64,000 nt of DNA from Streptomyces sp. NBC_00286 (GCF_036173125.1 NZ_CP108054.1:4340001-4404000), one strand, 5' to 3'; shown: positions 1-8,530, numbered from the stretch's first letter. A program made the numbers and translations. Notes: a model not told the origin generated them from the sequence alone.

Positions 1-608
1 ATGCGCTCAGCCATGTCTCACACTCGGGGAAGATCTACAACGGTCGTCCGGCCGACACCGTCACGGCGCACGCGGGCGCGGAGTTCAGCGGTATCGACAA
101 GCCTCGGCACATCGTCTCGCGCGGCGTCCTGCTGGATGTGGCCCGCGCGCGGGGGACGGATCGCCTGGCGGGCGATCACGCGGTGACGCCGGAAGACCTG
201 GAGGCGGCCGAGGAACTGGCGGGCACGCGGGTCCGCTCCGGTGACATCGTTCTCGTACGTACCGGGCAGGTCCAGCTCTATCTGGCGGGCGACAAGCATG
301 CGTACGCGTATCCCTCGCCCGGGCTGTCCGTCCGTACTCCGGAGTGGTTTCACACGCGTGACGTCGCGGCGGTCGCGAATGACACCCTCACCTTTGAGGT
401 GTTTCCTCCGGAAATAGAGGGGTTGTGGTTGCCTGTCCATGCCCTCGATCTCGTCGAGATGGGGATGCTTCAGGGGCAGAACTGGAATCTCGAAGAGTTG
501 TCCACAGCCTGTGGACAAGAATCCAGCTATACGTTTCTACTGTCGGCGATGCCTGAACCGTTCGTCGGCGGTACGGGGACCCCTGTGGCGCCGGTCGCCA
601 TCCTCTGA
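1..608 (+). CDS. cyclase family protein (kynurenine formamidase-like), 5' end outside window
   Basis: This is the C-terminal part (about 201 residues) of a cyclase/kynurenine-formamidase-like metal hydrolase; the open frame enters from the left edge with its first full codon at base 3. It reads through HVSHSGKIYNG, IDKPRHIVSRGVLLDVAR and SGDIVLVRTGQ to a TGA at 606-608. The RGVLLDVA and GDIVLVRTG strands are typical of the cyclase fold, in which an N-terminal HxGTHxD motif (not in the window) carries the metal ligands. Members hydrolyse N-formylkynurenine or related cyclic amides and esters; the substrate here cannot be inferred. The gene converges on the HATPase gene across a repeat-filled gap. 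Confidence 0.85.
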   Translation, partial: ALSHVSHSGKIYNGRPADTVTAHAGAEFSGIDKPRHIVSRGVLLDVARARGTDRLAGDHAVTPEDLEAAEELAGTRVRSGDIVLVRTGQVQLYLAGDKHAYAYPSPGLSVRTPEWFHTRDVAAVANDTLTFEVFPPEIEGLWLPVHALDLVEMGMLQGQNWNLEELSTACGQESSYTFLLSAMPEPFVGGTGTPVAPVAIL

Positions 609-1003
609 GCTCCCGATCCTCCGAGCTCCCACTCCTCTGAGTTCGCACCGATCCGGTGTCGTACTGATCGGCTGGCGGCGCGCTCCGCTGCCCCGAGCAC
701 GGCACTGCGCGCCGCCATCCGGCTCCGGCGTACCCGCCCTGCCCCTCGGACGAACCCCGCTCGTGCGAGGACACCCCGTGGCCCTGTAGGAGCCGACGCC
801 GAATTGCGACTCGCACTCGTCGAGGGTTCCCCGTCACCGGAACCCTCGTCGTCCCCTCACGGCGAATCGCTGACCACAAGCGTGATCAAACGGACACGTC
901 ACGTCAACACCTGGCCGGTGGTTCTGGAAGCACTCACCGGCGCACTCGGCTGCGCTGACCCTCCGCTGGGTGCGCGTTTGAGCCTGCGGGTTCGTTGTGG
1001 TTG

Positions 1004-1131
1004 TTCGCTCCCCCACTCTCGGCTGCTCCCCCACTCTCGGCTTCGCTCGAGCGGGGGGACCCCCATGAGCGGGGGCCCCCATCGCGGCGGAGCCGCAAAT
1101 GTCACAGCCCCGCGCCCCTGAAGGGCGCGAT
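1004..1131 (-). repeat. modular intergenic repeat, copy 1 (CTCGAG type)
   Basis: In minus orientation it reads GGGGCTGTGACATTTG, the mini-hairpin GCGGC-TCC-GCCGC, alternating G/C runs, the CTCGAGCGAAGCC core, then two copies of the GAGAGTGGGGGAG module. Seven related copies occur in the window. This one lies between convergent 3' ends. Confidence 0.85.
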
Positions 1132-1146
1132 TCCGCACCGTGCTAT

Positions 1147-1380
1147 GGATGGCGCGCCCTGCGTGCGCGTTGCCCGCCGTTGGAGGTGCGTTTCGACGCC
1201 GCGGGTCCGCTGCGGCTTGTCGCGCAATTCCCCGCGCCCCTAAAGGGGCGCTGGACCGCGCCGCTGCTTCGGATGGCGCGCCCTGGGTGCGCCTTGCCCA
1301 GCGCTGGATGCGCGCTCGACACTGCGGGTGCGTCGTGGCTGGTCGCGCAGTTCCCCGCGCCCCTGAAGGGGTCTGCGGCC
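1147..1380. repeat. tandem duplication of about 124 bp with hairpin ends
   Basis: Two diverged units both begin GGATGGCGCGCCCT (1147 and 1271) and both end with a CCCCGCGCCCCT stem-loop; the hairpin at 1234-1251 is perfect. The same CGCAGTTCCCCGCGCCCC module recurs near 14280 and 19900, so the array is related to the wider repeat family. Confidence 0.6.
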
Positions 1381-1399
1381 CCCCTCAGGCGCGGCTTTC

Positions 1400-1951
1400 T
1401 CAGACCGCCTCGTACGCCAAGTCCTCGTACGCCGACTTGCCGGCGCAGTACGCCCCCGCGCCGCCCTCGAACGTCGCAGGAGCCGTCTCGCATGTTGTCG
1501 TGGTCGTGCTGTGGGGCGAACTGCGGTCCACCTCGCACCAGATGCGTTTGCCTGCGCCCTCTGGGCTCCAGCCCCAGCGGTCGGCCAGGCCGTCCACCAG
1601 GGCCAGGCCGCGGCCGCCTGTTTCGTCGTTGTCGACGCAGCGGGGGCGTGGTGGGCGGGCGCTGGTGTCGGCCACCTCCAGGCGGACTGTGGCGGGGGCC
1701 TGGCCCGCAGTGCCGTCCCCCGCACCCGCGTCGGGCGCCGTGCCCGGCAGGGACAGGCGCAGTACGGCTGGACTTCCGGTGTGGACCACGGCGTTGGTGA
1801 CCAGTTCGGAGACGAGGAGGATCAGCGTCTCGGCCAGTGGCTCATCGACTCTTATGGCCGAGCCGGCAATCCGCGAACGGACCCATCTCCGGGCTCGCCC
1901 CACCTCTGCGGGGTCGGGCCGGATCTCCAGCTGCACTTGAAGCACCTGCAC
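1400..1951 (-). CDS. ATP-binding regulatory protein (RsbW/SpoIIAB-like HATPase)
   Basis: A 183-residue protein with a single histidine-kinase-like ATPase fold of the anti-sigma/serine kinase type common in Streptomyces. The N box LLVSELVTNAVVHT is near residues 43-56, the G1-like VADTS near 92, and the G2-like GGRGLALVDGLADRWGW near 110-127. It lacks a dimerisation/His domain and any membrane segment, so it is not a conventional sensor kinase. Proteins of this type bind ATP and either phosphorylate STAS antagonists or sequester sigma factors. Its partner is not adjacent; a STAS protein lies 6 kb away at 8.2-8.5 kb, but linkage is unproven. Confidence 0.85.
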   Translation of the reverse strand: MQVLQVQLEIRPDPAEVGRARRWVRSRIAGSAIRVDEPLAETLILLVSELVTNAVVHTGSPAVLRLSLPGTAPDAGAGDGTAGQAPATVRLEVADTSARPPRPRCVDNDETGGRGLALVDGLADRWGWSPEGAGKRIWCEVDRSSPHSTTTTTCETAPATFEGGAGAYCAGKSAYEDLAYEAV

Positions 1952-2437
1952 CGTTCACACCATCCGAACCGGCGGACACATCGCCTCGTGACCGAGGGCC
2001 ACAATCATGGGCAGAACAGGGATCACGGACTGTGATTCCCTTGCGTGACAGCATGGTTGACGTACAGTCACCCCAACAAGCGCTTCGGGCATATTCCAGC
2101 GCGAAGGAGTATGCGTACGGCATACTGTGCGACGCTCGTCACGGGAAGTCGAACGGGCTGGACCGGGGCTTGATCCCGCCCTGCGAGGGCGGCGCATCGC
2201 CGGGTCCGGAGCCACCTCAAGGGCAACACCGGGATGGCTCGGCCTCAGAACCACTCGCATCCCACACAAGGTACCGGAGCTCACCGCTGACTCCAGGCCG
2301 TGACGAGTCACACCTCGGACACAACCCGATATCGACGCACGGTAATTCCGGTATGCCACATTCCGCGACATCCGTCCGTTTCGGGGTGCCACGATCGGCG
2401 ACAAAGGGCTCGCGCGGCGGGCGTTCAAGGGGCTCGC
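1952..2437. other. gene-free gap upstream of the HATPase gene
   Basis: This 486-bp stretch lies between the start of the HATPase gene and the 3' end of the acyl-CoA dehydrogenase gene, both on the minus strand. Open frames here have poor codon bias and no convincing start. An imperfect palindrome around 2055-2070 (GTTGACGTACAGTCAC) could belong to the HATPase promoter region. Nothing else is recognised. Confidence 0.5.
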
Positions 2438-3313
2438 CTACCGTGCCGCCGGGGACAGCAGATGCTCCGCGAGTGCCTCCTCGGCGTCCGCCGCGCCGTG
2501 GCCCCGCCTGGCCCGCACCCAGGCGCGTTTGAGATGAAGGTGCACGTCGGACTCCCATGTGAAGCCCATGCCGCCGTGCACCTGAAGGCAGTCGCGGGCG
2601 CCCCGTTCGGCAGCCTCGTCGGCGAGCAGTCCGGCCGCGGCGATGTCGAGCGGGTCGGCCGTGACGGCGGCCGCGTACACCGCGACACGGGCCACCTCCA
2701 CGCGCACCAGCATCTCCGCGCACAGGTGCTTGACCGCCTGGAAGGCCCCGATCGGTTGCCCGAACTGCTCGCGCGCCCGGGCGTGTTGCACGGCCGCTTC
2801 GCAGGTACGGGCTGCCGATCCGAGTTGCTCGGCGGCGGTGAGCAGGGCGGCAACGGGGTCGGCGGAGGCGCCGCGCGGGACGCGGTGGAGGGGTGTCAGC
2901 GGGTCCGCCGAGCGCATCGCGACCGCTCCCGTCACATCCCCACGTACGGTGTCGGCCTCGTCCAGCCACTCCACGAGGGTGCCGTCCACGGCTGCGACGA
3001 CACATTCGCCGGTGGCGGCTCCGGGAACCTCGCCGGCCGCCAGGTGGGTGGCCACCAGCGGGCCGGGGAGCAGGGCGCGGCCCGCTTCCTCGAAGGCCAG
3101 GACCGCCTCGGGGAGCCCGAGCCCGACACCGCCGTCCGCCTCGGGGAGCCGCAGCGCGAAGAAGCCCGCCTCGCCGAGTTCGCGCCACAGGGCGCGATCG
3201 AGGTTCGGGGCGTCCACGGCGGCCCGGAGCTGTTCGCGTCCGAAGCGGCGCGTGAGGAGTTCACGTACTCCTGCTTGCAACGCCCGCTGGTCCTCCGTGA
3301 GTTGGAAACGCAT
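2438..3313 (-). CDS. acyl-CoA dehydrogenase family protein (short, partner-type subunit)
   Basis: A 291-residue acyl-CoA dehydrogenase-fold protein, clearly shorter than the usual 380-400 residues. It begins MRFQLTEDQRALQAGVRELL and ends with the C-terminal helical domain containing LQVHGGMGFTWESDVHLHLKRA, a signature of partner subunits in actinobacterial heteromeric FadE enzymes. It lies 9 bp downstream of a full-length acyl-CoA dehydrogenase gene on the same strand, so the two probably form one alpha/beta enzyme using FAD. Such pairs desaturate acyl-CoAs with bulky, branched or ring-derived side chains. The substrate is unknown. Confidence 0.9.
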   Translation of the reverse strand: MRFQLTEDQRALQAGVRELLTRRFGREQLRAAVDAPNLDRALWRELGEAGFFALRLPEADGGVGLGLPEAVLAFEEAGRALLPGPLVATHLAAGEVPGAATGECVVAAVDGTLVEWLDEADTVRGDVTGAVAMRSADPLTPLHRVPRGASADPVAALLTAAEQLGSAARTCEAAVQHARAREQFGQPIGAFQAVKHLCAEMLVRVEVARVAVYAAAVTADPLDIAAAGLLADEAAERGARDCLQVHGGMGFTWESDVHLHLKRAWVRARRGHGAADAEEALAEHLLSPAAR

Positions 3314-3322
3314 GTCGGGAGG

Positions 3323-4477
3323 TCACCTGCCCTTCGGGAGGCCCAGGATTCGCTCGGCCACGATGTTCCGCTGGATCTGCGAGGTGCCGGCCGCGATGGT
3401 GTACGAGAGGGACGACAGCCGGTCCAGGGTCCAGTCGGCGGACAGGTCGAGCGACTCGGGGCCGAGGACATCGGCGGCGGTGTCGTACAGCTCTTGCCGC
3501 GCGTGTGAGTACCTCAGTTTGAAAACCGAACCCCCGATACCGGGGACGCCGCCGGTGCGTTCGGATTCGCCTACGTTCCACTGCGTGAGCCGCCACAGGG
3601 CGCGGAACTCGGCGTTCAGTCTGCCCAGCCGGCGTCGTAGCACCGGGTCGTCCCACCGGCCGTTCTTCCGTGCCTCACGGGCCAGTTCGCCCAGTACGCG
3701 GCGGCAGGCCACGACCTCGCCTACGAAGGCCGTGCCGCGCTCGAAGGAGAGGGTCACCATGGTCACGCGCCAGCCGTCGTTCTCCGGGCCGACCCGGTTG
3801 GCCACAGGGACCCGCACCTCGTCGAGGAAGACCTCCGCGAACTCGGTGGAGCCCGCGAGGGTGCGCAAGGGGCGGACCGTGATCCCTGGGGCGTCCATCG
3901 GCATCGCGAGCCAGGAGATGCCGCGGTGTTTGGGCGCCCGGGGATCCGTACGCACCAACAGCTCACACCAGTCGGCGACTTCTGCATGGGAAGTCCAGAT
4001 TTTGGACCCACTCACTACGTAGTCGTCGCCGTCACGCCACGCGCGCGTGCGCAACGCCGCGAGGTCCGAGCCGGCGTCCGGCTCGCTGAACCCCTGGCAC
4101 CACACCTCCTCGCCGCGGAGCACGGGCGGCAGCCAGCGCGCCCGCTGCTCGGCGGTGCCCTCGGCGGCGATCGTCGGCCCGGCGTGCAGCAGGCCGACGA
4201 AATTGGCCCCTACGTAGGGGGCGCCCGCCTTTTCCGTCTCCTCCAGGAAGATCAGATGCTGCGTCGGGGTCGCCCTGCGCCCGCCCGCGTCGACGGGCCA
4301 GTGCAGGCCCGCGTACCCGGCGTCGTACAGCATGCGCTGCCAGCCGAGGTCGTACGCGCGCCGGGCGGGCCAGTCGTCGGGGGATGGCTTCGGGGGGAGT
4401 GTGGGGAGCACCTTGCCCAGCCACTCGCGCAGCCGGGCGCGGAACTCCTCCTCTTCGGGCGTGTACGCGAGGTCCAT
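3323..4477 (-). CDS. acyl-CoA dehydrogenase, full-length
   Basis: A 384-residue FAD-dependent acyl-CoA dehydrogenase. The N-terminal helical domain begins MDLAYTPEEEEFRARLREWL; the middle domain carries CQGFSEPDAGSDLAALRT (about residues 128-145) and the FAD/substrate strand KIWTSHAEVADW. The C-terminal signature is AAGTSQIQRNIVAERILGLPKG. Together with the short homologue downstream it looks like the larger subunit of a heteromeric FadE-type enzyme. It is 24 bp downstream of the amidohydrolase gene, probably in the same operon, transcribed from the divergent control region at 5.7-5.85 kb. Confidence 0.93.
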   Translation of the reverse strand: MDLAYTPEEEEFRARLREWLGKVLPTLPPKPSPDDWPARRAYDLGWQRMLYDAGYAGLHWPVDAGGRRATPTQHLIFLEETEKAGAPYVGANFVGLLHAGPTIAAEGTAEQRARWLPPVLRGEEVWCQGFSEPDAGSDLAALRTRAWRDGDDYVVSGSKIWTSHAEVADWCELLVRTDPRAPKHRGISWLAMPMDAPGITVRPLRTLAGSTEFAEVFLDEVRVPVANRVGPENDGWRVTMVTLSFERGTAFVGEVVACRRVLGELAREARKNGRWDDPVLRRRLGRLNAEFRALWRLTQWNVGESERTGGVPGIGGSVFKLRYSHARQELYDTAADVLGPESLDLSADWTLDRLSSLSYTIAAGTSQIQRNIVAERILGLPKGR

Positions 4478-4501
4478 GACGCGTCCGCTCGTCCTGTCCG
4501 G

Positions 4502-5695
4502 CTACTTGTCGAAGTCCAGGTCCAGCATGCGGATCGCGTTGCCGCGCATCAGCTTGTAGACCGTCTCGTCGTCGAGGCCCTTCACATGATCGAGGGCGAC
4601 CTCCTTGGTGTGCGGGAAGGTCGAGTCGACGTGCGGGTAGTCGGTCTCGAAGGTCGCGTTGTCGCGACCGACCACGTCCAGCGAGGCGACGCCGTGCTTG
4701 TCGCGGAAGAAGCAGCAGAAGATCTGCCGGTAGTAGTACGTCGACGGAGGCTCGGGGATCAGGTCGCGCACCCCGCCCCAGGCGCGGTGTTCCTCCCAGA
4801 CGTCGTCGGCGCGCTCCAGGGCGTACGGAATCCAGCCCATCTGGCCTTCGGAGTAGGCGAGCTTGAGCTGCGGGAACTTCACCAGGACGCCGCTGAACAG
4901 GAAGTCCATCATCGAGGCCATCGCGTTGTTGAAGCTGAGCGAGGCCTGGACCGCCGGGGGCGCGTCCGGGGAGGCGGCGGGCATCTGGGAGCTGGAGCCG
5001 ATGTGCATGTTGACGACCGTTCCGGTCTCCTGGCAGATCGCGAAGAACGGGTCCCAGTAGCCGGAGTGGATGGACGGCAGCCCCAGGTAGGTGGGGATCT
5101 CGGAGAAGGTCACAGCCTTGACGCCGCGCGCCGCGTTCCGCTTGATCTCGGCGACCGCGAGGTCGATGTCCCACAGGGGGATGATGCACAGCGGGATGAG
5201 CCGGCCGCCGCTGTCGCCGCACCACTCCTCGACCATGAAGTCGTTGTACGCGCGCACACAGGCCAGCGCCACTTCCTTGTCGTGCGCCTCGGCGAAGGTC
5301 TGCCCGCAGAAGCGCGGAAAGGTCGGGAAGCACAGGCTGGCCTCGACGTGGTTGGCCTCCATGTCCTTGAGGCGCTCGACCGGGTCCCAGCAGCCCGGCC
5401 GCATCTCCGCGCGCGTGATGCCCTCCAGCGTCATCTCGTCGCGGTCGAAGCCGACGGCGGCGATATTGCGCTTGTACGGGAACTTGAGGTCCTCGTAGAT
5501 CCACCAGTCGGTCGGCGGTCCGTCCGGGTCCATCGTGATCTGGTACTTGCCGCCCACGTACGCGAGTTCCCCGATGCCGGCGGTCAGCGGCTTGGGCCCG
5601 CGGTCCTGGTACTTCTTCGGCAGCCAGGTCTCGAAGAGGTGTGCGGGCTCGATGACGTGGTCGTCGACGCTGATGATCCGAGGCAGTTCGGTCAT
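4502..5695 (-). CDS. amidohydrolase family metal-dependent hydrolase
   Basis: A 397-residue amidohydrolase_2 family TIM-barrel protein. It starts MTELPRIISVDDHVIEPAHLF, where the DDHVIEP segment is the usual first metal-binding strand. VVNMHIGSSS and FETDYPHVDSTFP provide later His and Asp candidates. The ATG at 5693-5695 follows a good GGAGGGG ribosome binding site; the open frame continues upstream but without family similarity. Relatives are annotated as hydrolases or decarboxylases (ACMSD-like) and often sit with acyl-CoA dehydrogenases in actinobacterial degradation clusters. It is first in a probable three-gene minus-strand operon and diverges from an acyl-CoA ligase gene. Confidence 0.92.
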   Translation of the reverse strand: MTELPRIISVDDHVIEPAHLFETWLPKKYQDRGPKPLTAGIGELAYVGGKYQITMDPDGPPTDWWIYEDLKFPYKRNIAAVGFDRDEMTLEGITRAEMRPGCWDPVERLKDMEANHVEASLCFPTFPRFCGQTFAEAHDKEVALACVRAYNDFMVEEWCGDSGGRLIPLCIIPLWDIDLAVAEIKRNAARGVKAVTFSEIPTYLGLPSIHSGYWDPFFAICQETGTVVNMHIGSSSQMPAASPDAPPAVQASLSFNNAMASMMDFLFSGVLVKFPQLKLAYSEGQMGWIPYALERADDVWEEHRAWGGVRDLIPEPPSTYYYRQIFCCFFRDKHGVASLDVVGRDNATFETDYPHVDSTFPHTKEVALDHVKGLDDETVYKLMRGNAIRMLDLDFDK

Positions 5696-5736
5696 GGGTT
5701 CAGTCCCCTCCGGCGGGCGGGTGCGAGGGCCCGTAT

Positions 5737-5751
5737 CTGATGGACCGTCAG
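5737..5751. promoter_or_regulatory. palindromic operator candidate 1
   Basis: CTGATGGACCGTCAG is an almost perfect 15-bp palindrome lying 42 bp upstream of the amidohydrolase start. A second copy of the same architecture lies 64 bp away. The size and symmetry suit a TetR-type acyl-CoA-responsive repressor, but no regulator gene is adjacent. Confidence 0.55.
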
Positions 5752-5815
5752 AAAGAAGGCTAGCTCCGCACCCCTGGACCGACAAGGCGGCGCGGCCTAC
5801 GCTCCTGGCTACGAT

Positions 5816-5830
5816 CTGACTAGCCGTCAG
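5816..5830. promoter_or_regulatory. palindromic operator candidate 2
   Basis: CTGACTAGCCGTCAG has perfect CTGAC/GTCAG arms around five bases and lies 25 bp upstream of the GTG of the acyl-CoA ligase gene. With the site at 5737-5751 it places one operator-like box before each divergent gene, which suggests common repression. Confidence 0.55.
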
Positions 5831-5855
5831 TTTTAGGCCTCTTGGGGGATCCGTC

Positions 5856-7394
5856 GTGACTGCTGATACCGCGCACGCCCTCGGTACCTCGCGCACCTTC
5901 TGGGAGCTCGTCGAACGCCGTGCCGAGCTCACGCCCCGCCGTCCCGTCCTCCTCCAGGACGACCGCACCCTCACCTTCGAGGAGCTGCGTTCGGGAGCTG
6001 AGCGGGCGGCTGCGGGCCTGTACGGAATGGGGGTGCGCCCCGGCTCGGTCGTCGCCTGGCAGCTGCCCACGCGGATCGAGACGGTGCTGCTGGCGATGGC
6101 CCTGGCGCGGCTCGGGGCCGTGCAGACTCCGGTCATCCCCTTCTACCGGGACCGTGAAGTCGCCTTCGCGCTACGGGAGTCCGAGGCCGCGTACTTCGCC
6201 GTGCCGGGCCAGTGGCGCGGCTTCGACCACACGGAGATGGCGCACCGCATCGGGGCGCGGGGCGTCTTCGAGGCGTACGACTCGCTGCCCGACGGCGATC
6301 CGGACGTACTGCCCCCGCCGCCCTCCGACGGCACCGAGGTGCGCTGGATCTACTGGACCTCGGGCACCACCTCCGACCCCAAGGGCGTGCTGCACACGGA
6401 CCGGTCGCTGATCGCGGGCGGGTCGTGTCTCGCGCACGCGCTGCATCTGTCGGCGGACGACGTCGGCTCGATCGCGTTCCCCTTCGCGCACATAGGGGGC
6501 CCGGACTATCTGGTGATGCTGCTGCTGTACGGGTTCCCGGCGGTGCTCTTCGAGAAGTTCGCGCTGCCGGAGTCCCTGGAGGGGTATCGCAAGCACGGGG
6601 TGACGGTGGCGGGCGGGTCGACGGCGTTCTACTCGATGTTCCTCGCCGAGCAGCGGAAGCAGCCCGGCACTCCGGTCATCCCGACGCTGCGGCTGCTCGC
6701 GGGCGGAGGGGCGCCGAAGCCGCCGGAGCTGCACCATGCCGTCGTACGGGAGATGGGGGTCCAGCTCACGCATGGGTACGGCATGACCGAGGTGCCGATG
6801 ATCACGATGGGGTCGCCGGACGACAGCCCTGAGGACCTCGCGACGACCGAGGGGCGGCCTCCGGAGGGCATGGAGATACGGATCGTGGACGGGGAGGTGC
6901 GGCTGCGCGGGGAGGCCGTGTGCCAGGGCTATCTGGACCCGGCGCAGACCGCCGAGGCCTTCGACGAGGACGGTTTTCTCATCACCGGGGACCTTGGGCG
7001 GCTCACGGAGAGCGGCCATCTGGTGCTCACCGGGCGCCTGAAGGACGTCATCATCCGCAAGGGCGAGAACATCTCGGCCAAGGAGATCGAGGATCTGTTG
7101 CATCGGCATCCGGACGTCGGGGACGCCGCGGTGATCGGGCTGCCGGACGCCGAGCGTGGGGAGCGGGTCTGCGCGGTGGTCGAACAGCCGCCTGGGGCTT
7201 CGGCGTTGACACTGGAGGCGGTGACTTCGTATCTCCGTGCGGAAGGGCTGTCCGTGCACAAGCTGCCGGAGCAGTTGGAGGTGGTGGACGCCCTTCCGCG
7301 CAACGAGACGCTGCGGAAGGTCCTCAAGTACAAGCTGAGGGAGCGTTTTTCGGGGTCTACAGGGGCCGCATCAAAGAATGCGGCCTCTACGTAG
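5856..7394 (+). CDS. AMP-binding acyl-CoA ligase
   Basis: A 512-residue adenylate-forming enzyme. Motifs in order: YWTSGTTSDPKG (A3, near 164), YGMTE (A5, near 307), ITGDLGRL (A7, near 376), GRLKDVIIRKGENISAKEIE (A8, from about 393) and the C-terminal PRNETLRKVLKYKL holding the catalytic Lys. It activates a carboxylic acid as acyl-AMP and transfers it to CoA. It starts with GTG at 5856. It diverges from the amidohydrolase/acyl-CoA dehydrogenase genes and probably feeds them; a terminator hairpin overlaps its 3' end. Confidence 0.95.
   Translation: MTADTAHALGTSRTFWELVERRAELTPRRPVLLQDDRTLTFEELRSGAERAAAGLYGMGVRPGSVVAWQLPTRIETVLLAMALARLGAVQTPVIPFYRDREVAFALRESEAAYFAVPGQWRGFDHTEMAHRIGARGVFEAYDSLPDGDPDVLPPPPSDGTEVRWIYWTSGTTSDPKGVLHTDRSLIAGGSCLAHALHLSADDVGSIAFPFAHIGGPDYLVMLLLYGFPAVLFEKFALPESLEGYRKHGVTVAGGSTAFYSMFLAEQRKQPGTPVIPTLRLLAGGGAPKPPELHHAVVREMGVQLTHGYGMTEVPMITMGSPDDSPEDLATTEGRPPEGMEIRIVDGEVRLRGEAVCQGYLDPAQTAEAFDEDGFLITGDLGRLTESGHLVLTGRLKDVIIRKGENISAKEIEDLLHRHPDVGDAAVIGLPDAERGERVCAVVEQPPGASALTLEAVTSYLRAEGLSVHKLPEQLEVVDALPRNETLRKVLKYKLRERFSGSTGAASKNAAST
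7361..7388. terminator. bidirectional terminator hairpin
   Basis: GGCCGCAT at 7364-7371 pairs perfectly with ATGCGGCC at 7378-7385 and the stem extends to about 11 bp with one G-U pair. It overlaps the last codons of the ligase gene and lies just before the 3' end of the convergent EF-hand gene. Confidence 0.65.
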
Positions 7395-7416
7395 GGGACG
7401 AAGTAGGGGGCGAAAA

Positions 7417-7929
7417 CTACTCGGGCACCGTGAAATAGCGGGCGAAGGCGGTTACGATCTCCGGCTCGGTGATGCGGCCGTCGGCGTCTGCGTCGAGGGC
7501 GCCGGCCGCGGTGGTGGCGAGGTCGTCGGGTACGCCGAGGACCTTGAGGACGCGCGCGGCCTCATCGATCGTCACCGCGCCGTCCCGGTCGCTGTCGGCC
7601 ACGGCGAGGGCCGCGTCCAGGAACGGGCGGGCGATGTCGGCGAACCGGTCCGGGTTGTCTCGGAGCCGCTTGACGGCGCCGTTCACGAACTCCTCGCGGG
7701 TGATCCGCTGGTCGCCGTCCCGGTCGGCTATCCCTGCCATGCCCTGCCAGAAGGCCTCCGCGCCGATGTAGAGGGCCTGCCCTCTGTCGGACCGGGCCGT
7801 CGTATCGAACTCGGCGAGCAGCTTCTTGGCCGCGCCGCTGAAGTCCTCGCGGTCGATATAGCCGTTGCCGTCCTGGTCGAAGGTGGCGAACCGGGCGGCG
7901 ATCCGTCGCTCGTACTCGGTGCTGACCAT
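7417..7929 (-). CDS. calmodulin-like EF-hand calcium-binding protein
   Basis: A 170-residue cytoplasmic protein with four canonical 12-residue EF-hand loops: DQDGNGYIDRED (18-29), DRDGDQRITREE (69-80), DSDRDGAVTIDE (112-123) and DADADGRITEPE (146-157). All four keep the acidic residues at positions 1, 3, 5 and 12. There is no signal peptide or enzyme domain, so it is a calcium sensor or buffer like the CabB/calerythrin-type proteins of actinomycetes. The start at 7929 gives a natural N-terminus just ahead of the first EF-hand. Confidence 0.95.
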   Translation of the reverse strand: MVSTEYERRIAARFATFDQDGNGYIDREDFSGAAKKLLAEFDTTARSDRGQALYIGAEAFWQGMAGIADRDGDQRITREEFVNGAVKRLRDNPDRFADIARPFLDAALAVADSDRDGAVTIDEAARVLKVLGVPDDLATTAAGALDADADGRITEPEIVTAFARYFTVPE

Positions 7930-8155
7930 GTCTTTTCAGGCCGCCTTACACATCAGATGGGGTGCGTCTGGCAGGGAGCGTACGACGCCGGGCGCTCCTG
8001 GGGAGCGGAAAACGACGCTTGTGCCAAGGACGGGGGAATTCCGCGACAACGCCGTGGCGAAGTCTCAAGGGCGATATTTCAGGGGCAATCGACGTTTGCG
8101 CGTGACGAAGGTCACGCCGACAGAAACGGTCCTCGGGCGATCGGTCCGAAGGTGC

Positions 8156-8530
8156 TCAGGCCGACAGGGGGCTCGACTCGTCGTCCACGGCCGCGTCGAC
8201 GTCCGGGTAGACGTCGAAGAGGCGGCGTACGCCGAGGGCGCCCAGGACGCGGTTGACATGCGAACCGTCCACGGCTCCCTGGGCGGGGAGGATGAGACGG
8301 AGCTCGCCCTGACAGGAGCGGATCAGCCGGCGGGTGGCTATCAGTACGCCGACGCCGCTGGAATCGCAGAACAGCACTTCGGAGAGGTCGACCACGATGC
8401 TGCGGCGGCCGTCGGCCACGGCGTCGTGCACCCGCTGTCGCAGTACCGGTGACGTCACCAGATCCATCTCGCCCGATACCTGGAGCACGGCCCAGCCGCC
8501 CTGCTCGCCGTCGGTCACCCTGAGCGTCAC
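8156..8530 (-). CDS. STAS-domain anti-sigma factor antagonist
   Basis: A 124-residue single STAS domain. The DLSEVLFCDSSGVGVLIATRR segment carries the conserved DSSG (residues 56-59), the usual phospho-acceptor serine site controlled by RsbW-type kinases. GTG at 8530 is preferred because a GAGGGAGAGG ribosome binding site precedes it; the frame extends 17 codons further upstream without similarity. When unphosphorylated, such proteins release sigma factors by binding the anti-sigma factor. It is divergent from a sigma-factor gene 466 bp away, though functional pairing is not shown. Confidence 0.92.
   Translation of the reverse strand: MTLRVTDGEQGGWAVLQVSGEMDLVTSPVLRQRVHDAVADGRRSIVVDLSEVLFCDSSGVGVLIATRRLIRSCQGELRLILPAQGAVDGSHVNRVLGALGVRRLFDVYPDVDAAVDDESSPLSA

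Larger units (their letters stand above)
609..1399. other. gene-free gap with repeats between convergent genes
   Basis: No credible gene is seen; open frames here lack ribosome binding sites and family signatures. The gap holds one copy of the modular intergenic repeat (about 1004-1131, minus orientation), then a degenerate tandem duplication of about 124 bp (units starting near 1147 and 1271). Each unit ends in a terminator-like hairpin of the form GCGCCCCT-AA-AGGGGCGC (perfect at 1234-1251). Confidence 0.7.

Noticed and set aside
3926..5740. 604-codon plus-strand open frame over the acyl-CoA dehydrogenase and amidohydrolase genes
   Set aside because: It is antisense to two clear family members and is explained by GC-rich third positions; no domain or ribosome binding site.
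5696..6136. N-terminal extension of the amidohydrolase (frame open to 6136)
   Set aside because: It would run across the operators and into the divergent ligase gene; the ATG at 5693-5695 has a good ribosome binding site and natural family start.
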